Below are positions 26,455-42,700 of a DNA stretch of 64,000 nt, one piece after another (position 1 is the first letter of the stretch; each line of letters opens with the position of its first letter). This DNA is from Sipunculus nudus (Eukaryota > Annelida > Sipuncula > Golfingiida > Sipunculidae). Both the position numbers and the translations under genes were made by a program. Under the pieces are notes generated by a model. That model ran no database searches and was not told where the DNA came from. It saw only the letters and a list, made by a program, of their open reading frames with translations. The stretch is from assembly GCA_026874595.1 (NCBI GenBank), contig CM049319.1, forward strand, positions 939,501-1,003,500. The letters are read 5' to 3'.

Positions 26455-29400
26455 GAATATATTATTAAGGCCACACATTAAAACACGCAACTACTGTCTA
26501 CAATGTAATGATTTTGGATAAATAACTAAGGTCACACAACAGAACACGTCACTACGGTCTATCGAAGACGACACAACAAAACACGCCTCTACAGTCTTAA
26601 CTGTTATGATGTTGGATATATTATTAAGGCCACACATTGAAACACGCCAATACAGTCTGCACTGTTACGGTGTTGAATATATTACTAAGGATACACAATT
26701 AAACACGCCAATACAGTCTGCACTGATATTGGGTTGAATATATTATTAAGGCCACACATTAAAACACGCAACTACTGTCTACAATGTAATGATTTTGGAT
26801 ATATAACTAAGGTCACACAACAGAACACGTCACTACGGTCTATCGAAGACGACACAACAAAACACGCCTCTACAGTCTTAACTGTTATGATGTTGGATAT
26901 ATTATTAAGGCCACACATTGAAACACGCCAATACAGTCTGCACTGTTACGGTGTTGAATATATTACTAAGGATACACAATTAAACACGCCAATACAGTCT
27001 GCACTGATATTGGGTTGAATATATTATTAAGGCCACACATTAAAACACGCAACTACTGTCTACAATGTAATGATTTTGGATATATAACTAAGGTCACACA
27101 ACAGAACACGTCACTACGGTCTATCGAAGACGACACAACAAAACACGCCTCTACAGTCTTAACTGTTATGATGTTGGATATATTATTAAGGCCACACATT
27201 GAAACACGCCAATACAGTCTGCACTGATATGGGGTTAAATATATTACTAAGGCCACACATTGAAACACGCCAATACAGTCTGCACTGTTACGGTGTTGAA
27301 TATATTACTAAGGATACACAATTAAACACGCCAATACAGTCTGCACTGATATTGGGTTGAATATATTATTAAGGCCACACATTAAAACACGCAACTACTG
27401 TCTACAATGTAATGATTTTGGATATATAACTAAGGTCACACAACAGAACACGTCACTACGGTCTATCGAAGACGACACAACAAAACACGCCTCTACAGTC
27501 TTAACTGTTATGATGTTGGATATATTATTAAGGCCACACATTGAAACACGCCAATACAGTCTGCACTGATATGGGGTTAAATATATTACTAAGGCCACAC
27601 ATTAAAACACGCCAATACAGTCTGCACTGTTACGGTGTTGAATATAATACTAAGGATACACAATTAAACACGCCAATACAGTCTGCACTGATATTGGGTT
27701 GAATATATTATTAAGGCCACACATTAAAACACGCAACTACTGTCTACAATGTAATGATTTTGGATATATAACTAAGGTCACACAACAGAACACGTCACTA
27801 CGGTCTATCGAAGACGACACAACAAAACACGCCTCTACAGTCTTAACTGTTATGATGTTGGATATATTATTAAGGCCACACATTGAAACACGCCAATACA
27901 GTCTGCACTGATATGGGGTTAAATATATTACTAAGGCCACACATTAAAACACGCCAATACAGTCTGCACTGTTACGGTGTTGAATATATTACTAAGGATA
28001 CACAATTAAACACGCCAATACAGTCTGCACTGATATTGGGTTGAATATATTATTAAGGCCACACATTAAAACACGCAACTACTGTCTACAATGTAATGAT
28101 TTTGGATATATAACTAAGGTCACACAACAGAACACGTCACTACGGTCTATCGAAGACGACACAACAAAACACGCCTCTACAGTCTTAACTGTTATGATGT
28201 TGGATATATTATTAAGGCCACACATTGAAACACGCCAATACAGTCTGCACTGTTACGGTGTTGAATATATTACTAAGGATACACAATTAAACACGCCAAT
28301 ACAGTCTGCACTGATATTGGGTTGAATATATTATTAAGGCCACACATTAAAACACGCAACTACTGTCTACAATGTAATGATTTTGGATATATAACTAAGG
28401 TCACACAACAGAACACGTCACTACGGTTTATCGAAGACGACACAACAAAACACGCCTCTACAGTCTTAACTGTTATGATGTTGGATATATTATTAAGGCC
28501 ACACATTGAAACACGCCAATACAGTCTGCACTGATATGGGGTTAAATATATTACTAAGGCCACACATTAAAACACGCCAATACAGTCTGCACTGTTACGG
28601 TGTTGAATATATTACTAAGGATACACAATTAAACACGCCAATACAGTCTGCACTGATATTGGGTTGAATATATTATTAAGGCCACACATTAAAACACGCA
28701 ACTACTGTCTACAATGTAATGATTTTGGATATATAACTAAGGTCACACAACAGAACACGTCACTACGGTCTATCGAAGACGACACAACAAAACACGCCTC
28801 TACAGTCTTAACTGTTATGATGTTGGATATATTATTAAGGCCACACATTGAAACACGCCAATACAGTCTGCACTGATATGGGGTTAAATATATTACTAAG
28901 GCCACACATTAAAACACGCCAATACAGTCTGCACTATTACGGTGTTGAATATATTACTAAGGATACACAATTAAACACGCCAATACAGTCTGCACTGATA
29001 TTGGGTTGAATATATTATTAAGGCCACACATTAAAACACGCAACTACTGTCTACAATGTAATGATTTTGGATATATAACTAAGGTCACACAACAGAACAC
29101 GTCACTACGGTCTATCGAAGACGACACAACAAAACACGCCTCTACAGTCTTAACTGTTATGATGTTGGATATATTATTAAGGCCACACATTGAAACACGC
29201 CAATACAGTCTGCACTGATATGGGGTTAAATATATTACTAAGGCCACACATTAAAACACGCCAATACAGTCTGCACTGTTACGGTGTTGAATATATTACT
29301 AAGGATACACAATTAAACACGCCAATACAGTCTGCACTGATATTGGGTTGAATATATTATTAAGGCCACACATTAAAACACGCAACTACTGTCTACAATG

Positions 29401-32400
29401 TAATGATTTTGGATATATAACTAAGGTCACACAACAGAACACGTCACTACGGTCTATCGAAGACGACACAACAAAACACGCCTCTACAGTCTTAACTGTT
29501 ATGATGTTGGATATATTATTAAGGCCACACATTGAAACACGCCAATACAGTCTGCACTGATATGGGGTTAAATATATTACTAAGGCCACACATTAAAACA
29601 CGCCAATACAGTCTCCACTGTTACGGTGTTGAATATATTACTAAGGATACACAATAAAACACGCCAATACAGTCTGCACTGATATTGGGTTGAATATATT
29701 ATTAAGGCCACACATTAAAACACGCAACTACTGTCTACAATGTAATGATTTTGGATATATAACTAAGGTCACACAACAGAACACGTCACTACGGTCTATC
29801 GAAGACGACACAACAAAACACGCCTCTACAGTCTTAACTGTTATGATGTTGGATATATTATTAAGGCCACACATTGAAACACGCCAATACAGTCTGCACT
29901 GATATGGGGTTAAATATATTACTAAGGCCACACATTAAAACACGCCAATACAGTCTGCACTGTTACGGTGTTGAATATATTACTAAGGATACACAATTAA
30001 ACACGCCAATACAGTCTGCACTGATATTGGGTTGAATATATTATTAAGGCCACACATTAAAACACGCAACTACTGTCTACAATGTAATGATTTTGGATAT
30101 ATAACTAAGGTCACACAACAGAACACGTCACTACGGTCTATCGAAGACGACACAACAAAACACGCCTCTACAGTCTTAACTGTTATGATGTTGGATATAT
30201 TATTAAGGCCACACATTGAAACACGCCAATACAGTCTGCACTGTTACGGTGTTGAATATATTACTAAGGATACACAATTAAACACGCCAATACAGTCTGC
30301 ACTGATATTGGGTTGAATATATTATTAAGGCCACACATTAAAACACGCAACTACTGTCTACAATGTAATGATTTTGGATATATAACTAAGGTCACACAAC
30401 AGAACACGTCACTACGGTCTATCGAAGACGACACAACAAAACACGCCTCTACAGTCTTAACTGTTATGTATTGGATATATTATTAAGGCCACACATTGAA
30501 ACACGCCAATACAGTCTGCACTGATATGGGGTTAAATATATTACTAAGGCCACACATTAAAACACGCCAATACAGTCTGCACTGTTACGGTGTTGAATAT
30601 ATTACTAAGGATACACAATTAAACACGCCAATACAGTCTGCACTGATATTGGGTTGAATATATTATTAAGGCCACACATTAAAACACGCAACTACTGTCT
30701 ACAATGTAATGATTTTGGATATATAACTAAGGTCACACAACAGAACACGTCACTACGGTCTATCGAAGACGACACAACAAAACACGCCTCTACAGTCTTA
30801 ACTGTTATGATGTTGGATATATTATTAAGGCCACACATTGAAACACGCCAATACAGTCTGCACTGTTACGGTGTTGAATATATTACTAAGGATACACAAT
30901 TAAACACGCCAATACTGTCTGCACTGATATTGGGTTGAATATATTATTAAGGCCACACATTAAAACACGCAACTACTGTCTACAATGTAATGATTTTGGA
31001 TATATAACTAAGGTCACACAACAGAACACGTCACTACGGTCTATCGAAGACGACACAACAAAACACGCCTCTACAGTCTTAACTGTTATGATGTTGGATA
31101 TATTATTAAGGCCACACATTGAAACACGCCAATACAGTCTGCACTGTTACGGTGTTGAATATATTACTAAGGATACACAATTAAACACGCCAATACAGTC
31201 TGCACTGATATTGGGTTGAATATATTATTAAGGCCACACATTAAAACACGCAACTACTGTCTACAATGTAATGATTTTGGATATATAACTAAGGTCACAC
31301 AACAGAACACGTCACTACGGTCTATCGAAGACGACACAACAAAACACGCCTCTACAGTCTTAACTGTTATGATGTTGGATATATTATTAAGGCCACACAT
31401 TGAAACACGCCAATACAGTCTGCACTGATATAGGGTTAAATATATTACTAAGGCCACACATTAAAACACGCCAATACAGTCTGCACTGTTACGGTGTTGA
31501 ATATATTACTAAGGATACACAATTAAACACGCCAATACAGTCTGCACTGATATTGGGTTGAATATATTATTAAGGCCACACATTAAAACACGCAACTACT
31601 GTCTACAATGTAATGATTTTGGATATATAACTAAGGTCACACAACAGAACACGTCACTACGGTCTATCGAAGACGACACAACAAAACACGCCTCTACAGT
31701 CTTAACTGTTATGATGTTGGATATATTATTAAGGCCACACATTGAAACACGCCAATACAGTCTGCACTGTTACGGTGTTGAATATATTACTAAGGATACA
31801 CAATTAAACACGCCAATACAGTCTGCACTGATATTGGGTTGAATATATTATTAAGGCCACACATTAAAACACGCAACTACTGTCTACAATGTAATGATTT
31901 TGGATATATAACTAAGGTCACACAACAGAACACGTCACTACGGTCTATCGAAGACGACACAACAAAACACGCCTCTACAGTCTTAACTGTTATGATGTTG
32001 GATATATTATTAAGGCCACACATTGAAACACGCCAATACAGTCTGCACTGTTACGGTGTTGAATATATTACTAAGGATACACAATTAAACACGCCAATAC
32101 AGTCTGCACTGATATTGGGTTGAATATATTATTAAGGCCACACATTAAAACACGCAACTACTGTCTACAATGTAATGATTTTGGATATATAACTAAGGTC
32201 ACACAACAGAACACGTCACTACGGTTTATCGAAGACGACACAACAAAACACGCCTCTACAGTCTTAACTGTTATGATGTTGGATATATTATTAAGGCCAC
32301 ACATTGAAACACGCCAATACAGTCTGCACTGATATGGGGTTAAATATATTACTAAGGCCACACATTAAAACACGCCAATACAGTCTGCACTGTTACGGTG

Positions 32401-34051
32401 TTGAATATATTACTAAGGATACACAATTAAACACGCCAATACAGTCTGCACTGTTATTGGGTTGAATATATTATTAAGGCCACACATTAAAACACGCAAC
32501 TACTGTCTACAATGTAATGATTTTGGATATATAACTAAGGTCACACAACAGAACACGTCACTACGGTCTATCGAAGACGACACAACAAAACACGCCTCTA
32601 CAGTCTTAACTGTTATGATGTTGGATATATTATTAAGGCCACACATTGAAACACGCCAATACAGTCTGCACTGTTACGGTGTTGAATATATTACTAAGGA
32701 TACACAATTAAACACGCCAATACAGTCTGCACTGATATTGGGTTGAATATATTATTAAGGCCACACATTAAAACACGCAACTACTGTCTACAATGTAATG
32801 ATTTTGGATATATAACTAAGGTCACACAACAGAACACGTCACTACGGTCTATCGAAGATGACACAACAAAACACGCCTCTACAGTCTTAACTCTTATGAT
32901 GTTGGATATATTATTAAGGCCACACATTGAAACACGCCAATACAGTCTGCACTGATATGGGGTTAAACATATTACTAAGGCCACACATTAAAACACGCCA
33001 ATACAGTCTGCACTGTTACAGTGTTGAATATATTACTAAGGATACACAATTAAACACGCCAATACAGTCTGCACTGATATTGGGTTGAATATATTATTAA
33101 GGCCACACATTAAAACACGCAACTACTGTCTACAATGTAATGATTTTGGATATATAACTAAGGTCACACAACAGAACACGTCACTACGGTCTATCGAAGA
33201 CGACACAACAAAACACGCCTCTACAGTCTTAACTGTTATGATGTTGGATATATTATTAAGGCCACACATTGAAACACGCCAATACAGTCTGCACTGTTAC
33301 GGTGTTGAATATATTACTAAGGATACACAATTAAACACGCCAATACAGTCTGCACTGATATTGGGTTGAATATATTATTAAGGCCACACATTAAAACACG
33401 CAACTACTGTCTACAATGTAATGATTTTGGATATATAACTAAGGTCACACAACAGAACACGTCACTACGGTCTATCGAAGACCACACAACAAAACACGCC
33501 TCTACAGTCTTAACTGTTATGATGTTGGATATATTATTAAGGCCACACATTGAAACACGCCAATACAGTCTGCACTGATATGGGGTTAAATATATTACTA
33601 AGGCCACACATTAAAACACGCCAATACAGTCTGCACTGTTACGGTGTTGAATATATTACTAAGGATACACAATTAAACACGCCAATACAGTCTGCACTGA
33701 TATTGGGTTGAATATATTATTAAGGCCACACATTAAAACACGCAACTACTGTCTACAATGTAATGATTTTGGATATATAACTAAGGTCACACAACAGAAC
33801 ACGTCACTACGGTCTATCGAAGACGACACAACAAAACACGCCTCTACAGTCTTAACTGTTATGATGTTGGATATATTATTAAGGCCACACATTGAAACAC
33901 GCCAATACAGTCTGCACTGATATGGGGTTAAATATATTACTAAGGCCACACATTAAAACACGCCAATACAGTCTGCACTGTTACGGTGTTGAATATATTA
34001 CTAAGGATACACAATTAAACACGCCAATACAGTCTGCACTGATATTGGGTT
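19944..34051 (+). repeat. Mixed S/L domain (24 L, 21 S)
   Basis: Unit order: 3S, 2L, S*, 2L, 3S, 2L, S*, 3L, 3S, L, 2S, 3L, S, 5L, S, L (1 bp short), 2S, L, 2S, L, S, L, S, 2L. The stretch 25832-29691 matches 328-4187 in unit order. The single-base deletion in the unit at 30315 is in B (gttatgtattgg, near 30469), unlike the E deletion seen in the other five short L units. B of the unit at 26455 has ggataaataac instead of ggatatataac. Confidence 0.92.
32745..33086 (+). repeat. Unusually diverged L unit
   Basis: Four differences from consensus in one 342-bp unit: gaagatgac (32859), taactctta (32893), gttaaacat (32969) and gttacagtg (33020). Neighbouring units have none or one. Taactctta also occurs at 8416 and 13217, and gttacagtg near 56789 and 62799, so part of this combination may have come from other lineages in the array. 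Confidence 0.85.
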
Positions 34052-34173
34052 GAATATATTATTAAGGCCACACATTAAAACACGCCAATACAGTCTGCAC
34101 TGTTACGGTGTTGAATATATTACTAAGGATACACAATTAAAGACGCCAATACAGTCTGCACTGATATTGGGTT
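34052..34173 (+). repeat. 122-bp deletion unit (A/D hybrid plus E)
   Basis: A hybrid monomer (34052-34112) starts like A (gaatatattattaagg) and ends like D (gttacggtgtt) and is followed directly by E (34113-34173). B and C are missing, so 220 bp are lost relative to L. The switch lies in the same A/D-identical stretch as in the D/A hybrid at 11542. E has one private change (aaagacgcc, 34142). Confidence 0.93.
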
Positions 34174-37100
34174 GAATATATTATTAAGGCCACACATTAA
34201 AACACGCAACTACTGTCTACAATGTAATGATTTTGGATATATAACTAAGGTCACACAACAGAACACGTCACTACGGTCTATCGAAGACGACACAACAAAA
34301 CACGCCTCTACAGTCTTAACTGTTATGATGTTGGATATATTATTAAGGCCACACATTGAAACACGCCAATACAGTCTGCACTGATATGTGGCTAAATATA
34401 TTACTAAGGCCACACATTAAAACACGCCAATACAGTCTGCACTGTTACGGTGTTGAATATATTACTAAGGATACACAATTAAACACGCCAATACAGTCTG
34501 CACTGATATTGGGTTGAATATATTATTAAGGCCACACATTAAAACACGCAACTACTGTCTACAATGTACTGATTTTGGATATATAACTAAGGTCACACAA
34601 CAGAACACGTCACTACGGTCTATCGAAGACGACACAACAAAACACGCCTCTACAGTCTTAACTGTTATGATGTTGGATATATTATTAAGGCCACACATTG
34701 AAACACGCCAATACAGTCTGCACTGTTACGGTGTTGAATATATTACTAAGGATACACAATTAAACACGCCAATACAGTCTGCACTGATATTGGGTTGAAT
34801 ATATTATTAAGGCCACACATTAAAACACGCAACTACTGTCTACAATGTAATGATTTTGGATATATAACTAAGGTCACACAACAGAACACGTCACTACGGT
34901 CTATCGAAGACGACACAACAAAACACGCCTCTACAGTCTTAACTGTTATGATGTTGGATATATTATTAAGGCCACACATTGAAACACGCCAATACAGTCT
35001 GCACTGTTACGGTGTTGAATATATTACTAAGGATACACAATTAAACACGCCAATACAGTCTGCACTGATATTGGGTTGAATATATTATTAAGGCCACACA
35101 TTAAAACACGCAACTACTGTCTACAATGTAATGATTTTGGATATATAACTAAGGTCACACAACAGAACACGTCACTACGGTCTATCGAAGACGACACAAC
35201 AAAACACGCCTCTACAGTCTTAACTGTTATGATGTTGGATATATTATTAAGGCCACACATTGAAACACGCCAATACAGTCTGCACTGTTACGGTGTTGAA
35301 TATATTACTAAGGATACACAATTAAACACGCCAATACAGTCTGCACTGATATTGGGTTGAATATATTATTAAGGCCACACATTAAAACACGCAACTACTG
35401 TCTACAATGTAATGATTTTGGATATATAACTAAGGTCACACAACAGAACACGTCACTACGGTCTATCGAAGACGACACAACAAAACACGCCTCTACAGTC
35501 TTAACTGTTATGATGTTGGATATATTATTAAGGCCACACATTGAAACACGCCAATACAGTCTGCACTGTTACGGTGTTGAATATATTACTAAGGATACAC
35601 AATTAAACACGCCAATACAGTCTGCACTGATATTGGGTTGAATATATTATTAAGGCCACACATTAAAACATGCAACTACTGTCTACAATGTAATGATTTT
35701 GGATATATAACTAAGGTCACACAACAGAACACGTCACTACGGTCTATCGAAGACGACACAACAAAACACGCCTCTACAGTCTTAACTGTTATGATGTTGG
35801 ATATATTATTAAGGCCACACATTGAAACACGCCAATACAGTCTGCACTGATATGGGGTTAAATATATTACTAAGGCCACACATTAAAACACGCCAATACA
35901 GTCTGCACTGTTACGGTGTTGAATATATTACTAAGGATACACAATTAAACACGCCAATACAGTCTGCACTGATATTGGGTTGAATATATTATTAAGGCCA
36001 CACATTAAAACACGCAACTACTGTCTACAATGTAATGATTTTGGATATATAACTAAGGTCACACAACAGAACACGTCACTACGGTCTATCGAAGACGACA
36101 CAACAAAACACGCCTCTACAGTCTTAACTGTTATGATGTTGGATATATTATTAAGGCCACACATTGAAACACGCCAATACAGTCTGCACTGTTACGGTGT
36201 TGAATATATTACTAAGGATACACAATTAAACACGCCAATACAGTCTGCACTGATATTGGGTTGAATATATTATTAAGGCCACACATTAAAACACGCAACT
36301 ACTGTTTACAATGTAATGATTTTGGATATATAACTAAGGTCACACAACAGAACACGTCACTACGGTCTATCGAAGACGACACAACAAAACACGCCTCTAC
36401 AGTCTTAACTGTTATGATGTTGGATATATTATTAAGGCCACACATTGAAACACGCCAATACAGTCTGCACTGATATGGGGTTAAATATATTACTAAGGCC
36501 ACACATTAAAACACGCCAATACAGTCTGCACTGTTACGGTGTTGAATATATTACTAAGGATACACAATTAAACACGCCAATACAGTCTGCACTGATATTG
36601 GGTTGAATATATTATTAAGGCCACACATTAAAACATGCAACTACTGTCTACAATGTAATGATTTTGGATATATAACTAAGGTCACACAACAGAACACGTC
36701 ACTACGGTCTATCGAAGACGACACAACAAAACACGCCTCTACAGTCTTAACTGTTATGATGTTGGATATATTATTAAGGCCACACATTGAAACACGCCAA
36801 TACAGTCTGCACTGATATGGGATTAAATATATTACTAAGGCCACACATTAAAACACGCCAATACAGTCTGCACTGTTACGGTGTTGAATATATTACTAAG
36901 GATACACAATTAAACACGCCAATACAGTCTGCACTGATATTGGGTTGAATATATTATTAAGGCCACACATTAAAACACGCAACTACTGTCTACAATGTAA
37001 TGATTTTGGATATATAACTAAGGTCACACAACAGAACACGTCACTACGGTCTATCGAAGACGACACAACAAAACACGCCTCTACAGTCTTAACTGTTATG

Positions 37101-39377
37101 ATGTTGGATATATTATTAAGGCCACACATTGAAACACGCCAATACAGTCTGCACTGTTACGGTGTTGAATATATTACTAAGGATACACAATTAAACACAC
37201 CAATACAGTCTGCACTGATATTGGGTTGAATATATTATTAAGGCCACACATTAAAACACGCAACTACTGTCTACAATGTAATGATTTTGGATATATAACT
37301 AAGGTCACACAACAGAACACGTCACTACGGTCTATCGAAGACGACACAACAAAACACGCCTCTACAGTCTTAACTGTTATGATGTTGGATATATTATTAA
37401 GGCCACACATTGAAACACGCCAATACAGTCTGCACTGTTACGGTGTTGAATATATTACTAAGGATACACAATTAAACACGCCAATACAGTCTGCACTGAT
37501 ATTGGGTTGAATATATTATTAAGGCCACACATTAAAACACGCAACTACTGTCTACAATGTAATGATTTTGGATATATAACTAAGGTCACACAACAGAACA
37601 CGTCACTACGGTCTATCGAAGACGACACAACAAAACACGCCTCTACAGTCTTAACTGTTATGATGTTGGATATATTATTAAGGCCACACATTGAAACACG
37701 CCAATACAGTCTGCACTGTTACGGTGTTGAATATATTACTAAGGATACACAATTAAACACGCCAATACAGTCTGCACTGATATTGGGTTGAATATATTAT
37801 TAAGGCCACACATTAAAACATGCAACTACTGTCTACAATGTAATGATTTTGGATATATAACTAAGGTCACACAACAGAACACGTCACTACGGTCTATCGA
37901 AGACGACACAACAAAACACGCCTCTACAGTCTTAACTGTTATGATGTTGGATATATTATTAAGGCCACACATTGAAACACGCCAATACAGTCTGCACTGA
38001 TATGGGGTTAAATATATTACTAAGGCCACACATTAAAACACGCCAATACAGTCTGCACTGTTACGGTGTTGAATATATTACTAAGGATACACAATTAAAC
38101 ACGCCAATACAGTCTGCACTGATATTGGGTTGAATATATTATTAAGGCCACACATTAAAACACGCAACTACTGTCTACAATGTAATGATTTTGGATATAT
38201 AACTAAGGTCACACAACAGAACACGTCACTACGGTCTATCGAAGACGACACAACAAAACACGCCTCTACAGTCTTAACTGTTATGATGTTGGATATATTA
38301 TTAAGGCCACACATTGAAACACGCCAATACAGTCTGCACTGATATGGGGTTAAATATATTACTAAGGCCACACATTAAAACACGCCAATACAGTCTGCAC
38401 TGTTACGGTGTTGAATATATTACTAAGGATACACAATTAAACACGCCAATACAGTCTGCACTGATATTGGGTTGAATATATTATTAAGGCCACACATTAA
38501 AACACGCAACTACTGTCTACAATGTAATGATTTTGGATATATAACTAAGGTCACACAACAGAACACGTCACTACGGTCTATCGAAGACGACACAACAAAA
38601 CACGCCTCTACAGTCTTAACTGTTATGATGTTGGATATATTATTAAGGCCACACATTGAAACACGCCAATACAGTCTGCACTGTTACGGTGTTGAATATA
38701 TTACTAAGGATACACAATTAAACACGCCAAGACAGTCTGCACTGATATTGGGTTGAATATATTATTAAGGCCACACATTAAAACACGCAACTACTGTCTA
38801 CAATGTAATGATTTTGGATATATAACTAAGGTCACACAACAGAACACGTCACTACGGTCTATCGAAGACGACACAACAAAACACGCCTCTACAGTCTTAA
38901 CTGTTATGATGTTGGATATATTATTAAGGCCACACATTGAAACACGCCAATACAGTCTGCACTGTTACGGTGTTGAATATATTACTAAGGATACACAATT
39001 AAACACGCCAATACAGTCTGCACTGATATTGGGTTGAATATATTATTAAGGCCACACATTAAAACACGCAACTACTGTCTACAATGTAATGATTTTGGAT
39101 ATATAACTAAGGTCACACAACAGAACACGTCACTACGGTCTATCGAAGACGACACAACAAAACACGCCTCTACAGTCTTAACTGTTATGATGTTGGATAT
39201 ATTATTAAGGCCACACATTGAAACACGCCAATACAGTCTGCACTGATATGGGGTTAAATATATTACTAAGGCCACACATTAAAACACGCCAATACAGTCT
39301 GCACTGTTACGGTGTTGAATATATTACTAAGGATACACAATTAAACACGCCAATACAGTCTGCACTGATATTGGGTT

Positions 39378-39719
39378 GAATATATTATTAAGGCCACACA
39401 TTAAAACACGCAACTACTGTCTACAATGTAATGATTTTGGATATATAACTAAGGTCACACAACAGAACACGTCACTACGGTCTATCGAAGACGACACAAC
39501 AAAACACGCCTCTACAGGCTTAACTGTTATGATGTTGGATATATTATTAAGGCCACACATTGAAACACGCCAATACAGTCTGCACTGTTACGGTGTTGAA
39601 TATATTACTAAGGATACACAATTAAACACGCCAATACAGTCTGCACTGTTACGGTGTTGAATATATTACTAAGGATACACAATTAAACACGCCAATACAG
39701 TCTGCACTGATATTGGGTT
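39378..39719 (+). repeat. 342-bp unit with duplicated E (A-B-C/D-E/D-E)
   Basis: Same length as L but built differently: A 39378-39438, B 39439-39536, C/D hybrid 39537-39597, E/D hybrid 39598-39658, E 39659-39719. The E/D monomer is the same type as the extra monomer at 206-266. B carries tctacaggct (G at 39518), otherwise seen only at 468, in the unit right after the left-edge E/D monomer. A classification by length alone would miscall this unit as L. Confidence 0.93.
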
Positions 39720-42700
39720 GAATATATTATTAAGGCCACACATTAAAACACGCAACTACTGTCTACAATGTAATGATTTTGGATATATAACTAAGGTCAC
39801 ACAACAGAACACGTCACTACGGTCTATCGAAGACGACACAACAAAACACGCCTCTACAGTCTTAACTGTTATGATGTTGGATATATTATTAAGGCCACAC
39901 ATTGAAACACGCCAATACAGTCTGCACTGATATGGGGTTAAATATATTACTAAGGCCACACATTGAAACACGCCAATACAGTCTGCACTGTTACGGTGTT
40001 GAATATATTACTAAGGATACACAATTAAACACGCCAATACAGTCTGCACTGATATTGGGTTGAATATATTATTAAGGCCACACATTAAAACACGCAACTA
40101 CTGTCTACAATGTAATGATTTTGGATATATAACTAAGGTCACATAACAGAACACGTCACTACGGTCTATCGAAGACGACACAACAAAACACGCCTCTACA
40201 GTCTTAACTGTTATGATGTTGGATATATTATTAAGGCCACACATTGAAACACGCCAATACAGTCTGCACTGTTACGGTGTTGAATATATTACTAAGGATA
40301 CACAATTAAACACGCCAATACAGTCTGCACTGATATTGGGTTGAATATATTATTAAGGCCACACATTAAAACACGCAACTACTGTCTACAATGTAATGAT
40401 TTTGGATATATAACTAAGGTCACACAACAGAACACGTCACTACGGTCTATCGAAGACGACACAACAAAACACGCCTCTACAGTCTTAACTGTTATGATGT
40501 TGGATATATTATTAAGGCCACACATTGAAACACGCCAATACAGTCTGCACTGATATGGGGTTAAATATATTACTAAGGCCACACATTAAAACACGCCAAT
40601 ACAGTCTGCACTGATATTGGGTTGAATATATTATTAAGGCCACACATTAAAACACGCAACTACTGTCTACAATGTAATGATTTTGGATATATAACTAAGG
40701 TCACACAACAGAACACGTCACTACGGTCTATCGAAGACGACACAACAAAACACGCCTCTACAGTCTTAACTGTTATGATGTTGGATATATTATTAAGGCC
40801 ACACATTGAAACACGCCAATACAGTCTGCACTGTTACGGTGTTGAATATATTACTAAGGATACACAATTAAACACGCCAATACAGTCTGCACTGATATTG
40901 GGTTGAATATATTATTAAGGCCACACATTAAAACATGCAACTACTGTCTACAATGTAATGATTTTGGATATATAACTAAGGTCACACAACAGAACACGTC
41001 ACTACGGTCTATCGAAGACGACACAACAAAACACGCCTCTACAGTCTTAACTGTTATGATGTTGGATATATTATTAAGGCCACACATTGAAACACGCCAA
41101 TACAGTCTGCACTGATATGGGGTTAAATATATTACTAAGGCCACACATTAAAACACGCCAATACAGTCTGCACTGTTACGGTGTTGAATATATTACTAAG
41201 GATACACAATTAAACACGCCAATACAGTCTGCACTGATATTGGGTTGAATATATTATTAAGGCCACACATTAAAACACGCAACTACTGTCTACAATGTAA
41301 TGATTTTGGATATATAACTAAGGTCACACAACAGAACACGTCACTACGGTCTATCGAAGACGACACAACAAAACACGCCTCTACAGTCTTAACTGTTATG
41401 ATGTTGGATATATTATTAAGGCCACACATTGAAACACGCCAATACAGTCTGCACTGTTATGGTGTTGAATATATTACTAAGGATACACAATTAAACACGC
41501 CAATACAGTCTGCACTGATATTGGGTTGAATATATTATTAAGGCCACACATTAAAACACGCAACTACTGTCTACAATGTAATGATTTTGGATATATAACT
41601 AAGGTCACACAACAGAACACGTCACTACGGTCTATCGAAGACGACACAACAAAACACGCCTCTACAGCCTTAACTGTTATGATGTTGGATATATTATTAA
41701 GGCCACACATTGAAACACGCCAATACAGTCTGCACTGTTACGGTGTTGAATATATTACTAAGGATACACAATTAAACACGCCAATACAGTCTGCACTGAT
41801 ATTGGGTTGAATATATTATTAAGGCCACACATTAAAACACGCAACTACTGTCTACAATGTAATGATTTTGGATATATAACTAAGGTCACACAACAGAACA
41901 CGTCACTACGGTCTATCGAAGACGACACAACAAAACACGCCTCTACAGTCTTAACTGTTATGATGTTGGATATATTATTAAGGCCACACATTGAAACACG
42001 CCAATACAGTCTGCACTGTTACGGTGTTGAATATATTACTAAGGATACACAATTAAACACGCCAATACAGTCTGCACTGATATTGGGTTGAATATATTAT
42101 TAAGGCCACACATTAAAACACGCAACTACTGTCTACAATGTAATGATTTTGGATATATAACTAAGGTCACACAACAGAACACGTCACTACGGTCTATCGA
42201 AGACGACACAACAAAACACGCCTCTACAGTCTTAACTGTTATGATGTTGGATATATTATTAAGGCCACACATTGAAACACGCCAATACAGTCTGCACTGA
42301 TATGGGGTTAAATATATTACTAAGGCCACACATTGAAACACGCCAATACAGTCTGCACTGTTACGGTGTTGAATATATTACTAAGGATACACAATTAAAC
42401 ACGCCAATACAGTCTGCACTGATATTGGGTTGAATATATTATTAAGGCCACACATTAAAACACGCAACTACTGTCTACAATGTAATGATTTTGGATATAT
42501 AACTAAGGTCACATAACAGAACACGTCACTACGGTCTATCGAAGACGACACAACAAAACACGCCTCTACAGTCTTAACTGTTATGATGTTGGATATATTA
42601 TTAAGGCCACACATTGAAACACGCCAATACAGTCTGCACTGTTACGGTGTTGAATATATTACTAAGGATACACAATTAAACACGCCAATACAGTCTGCAC

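Noticed and set aside
468-39518. Shared tctacaggct at 468 and 39518, both next to an E/D hybrid monomer, as one duplicated haplotype
   Set aside because: The E/D monomer lies before the marked B at the left edge but after it at 39378, so the order differs. Common descent is possible but not supported by the arrangement.
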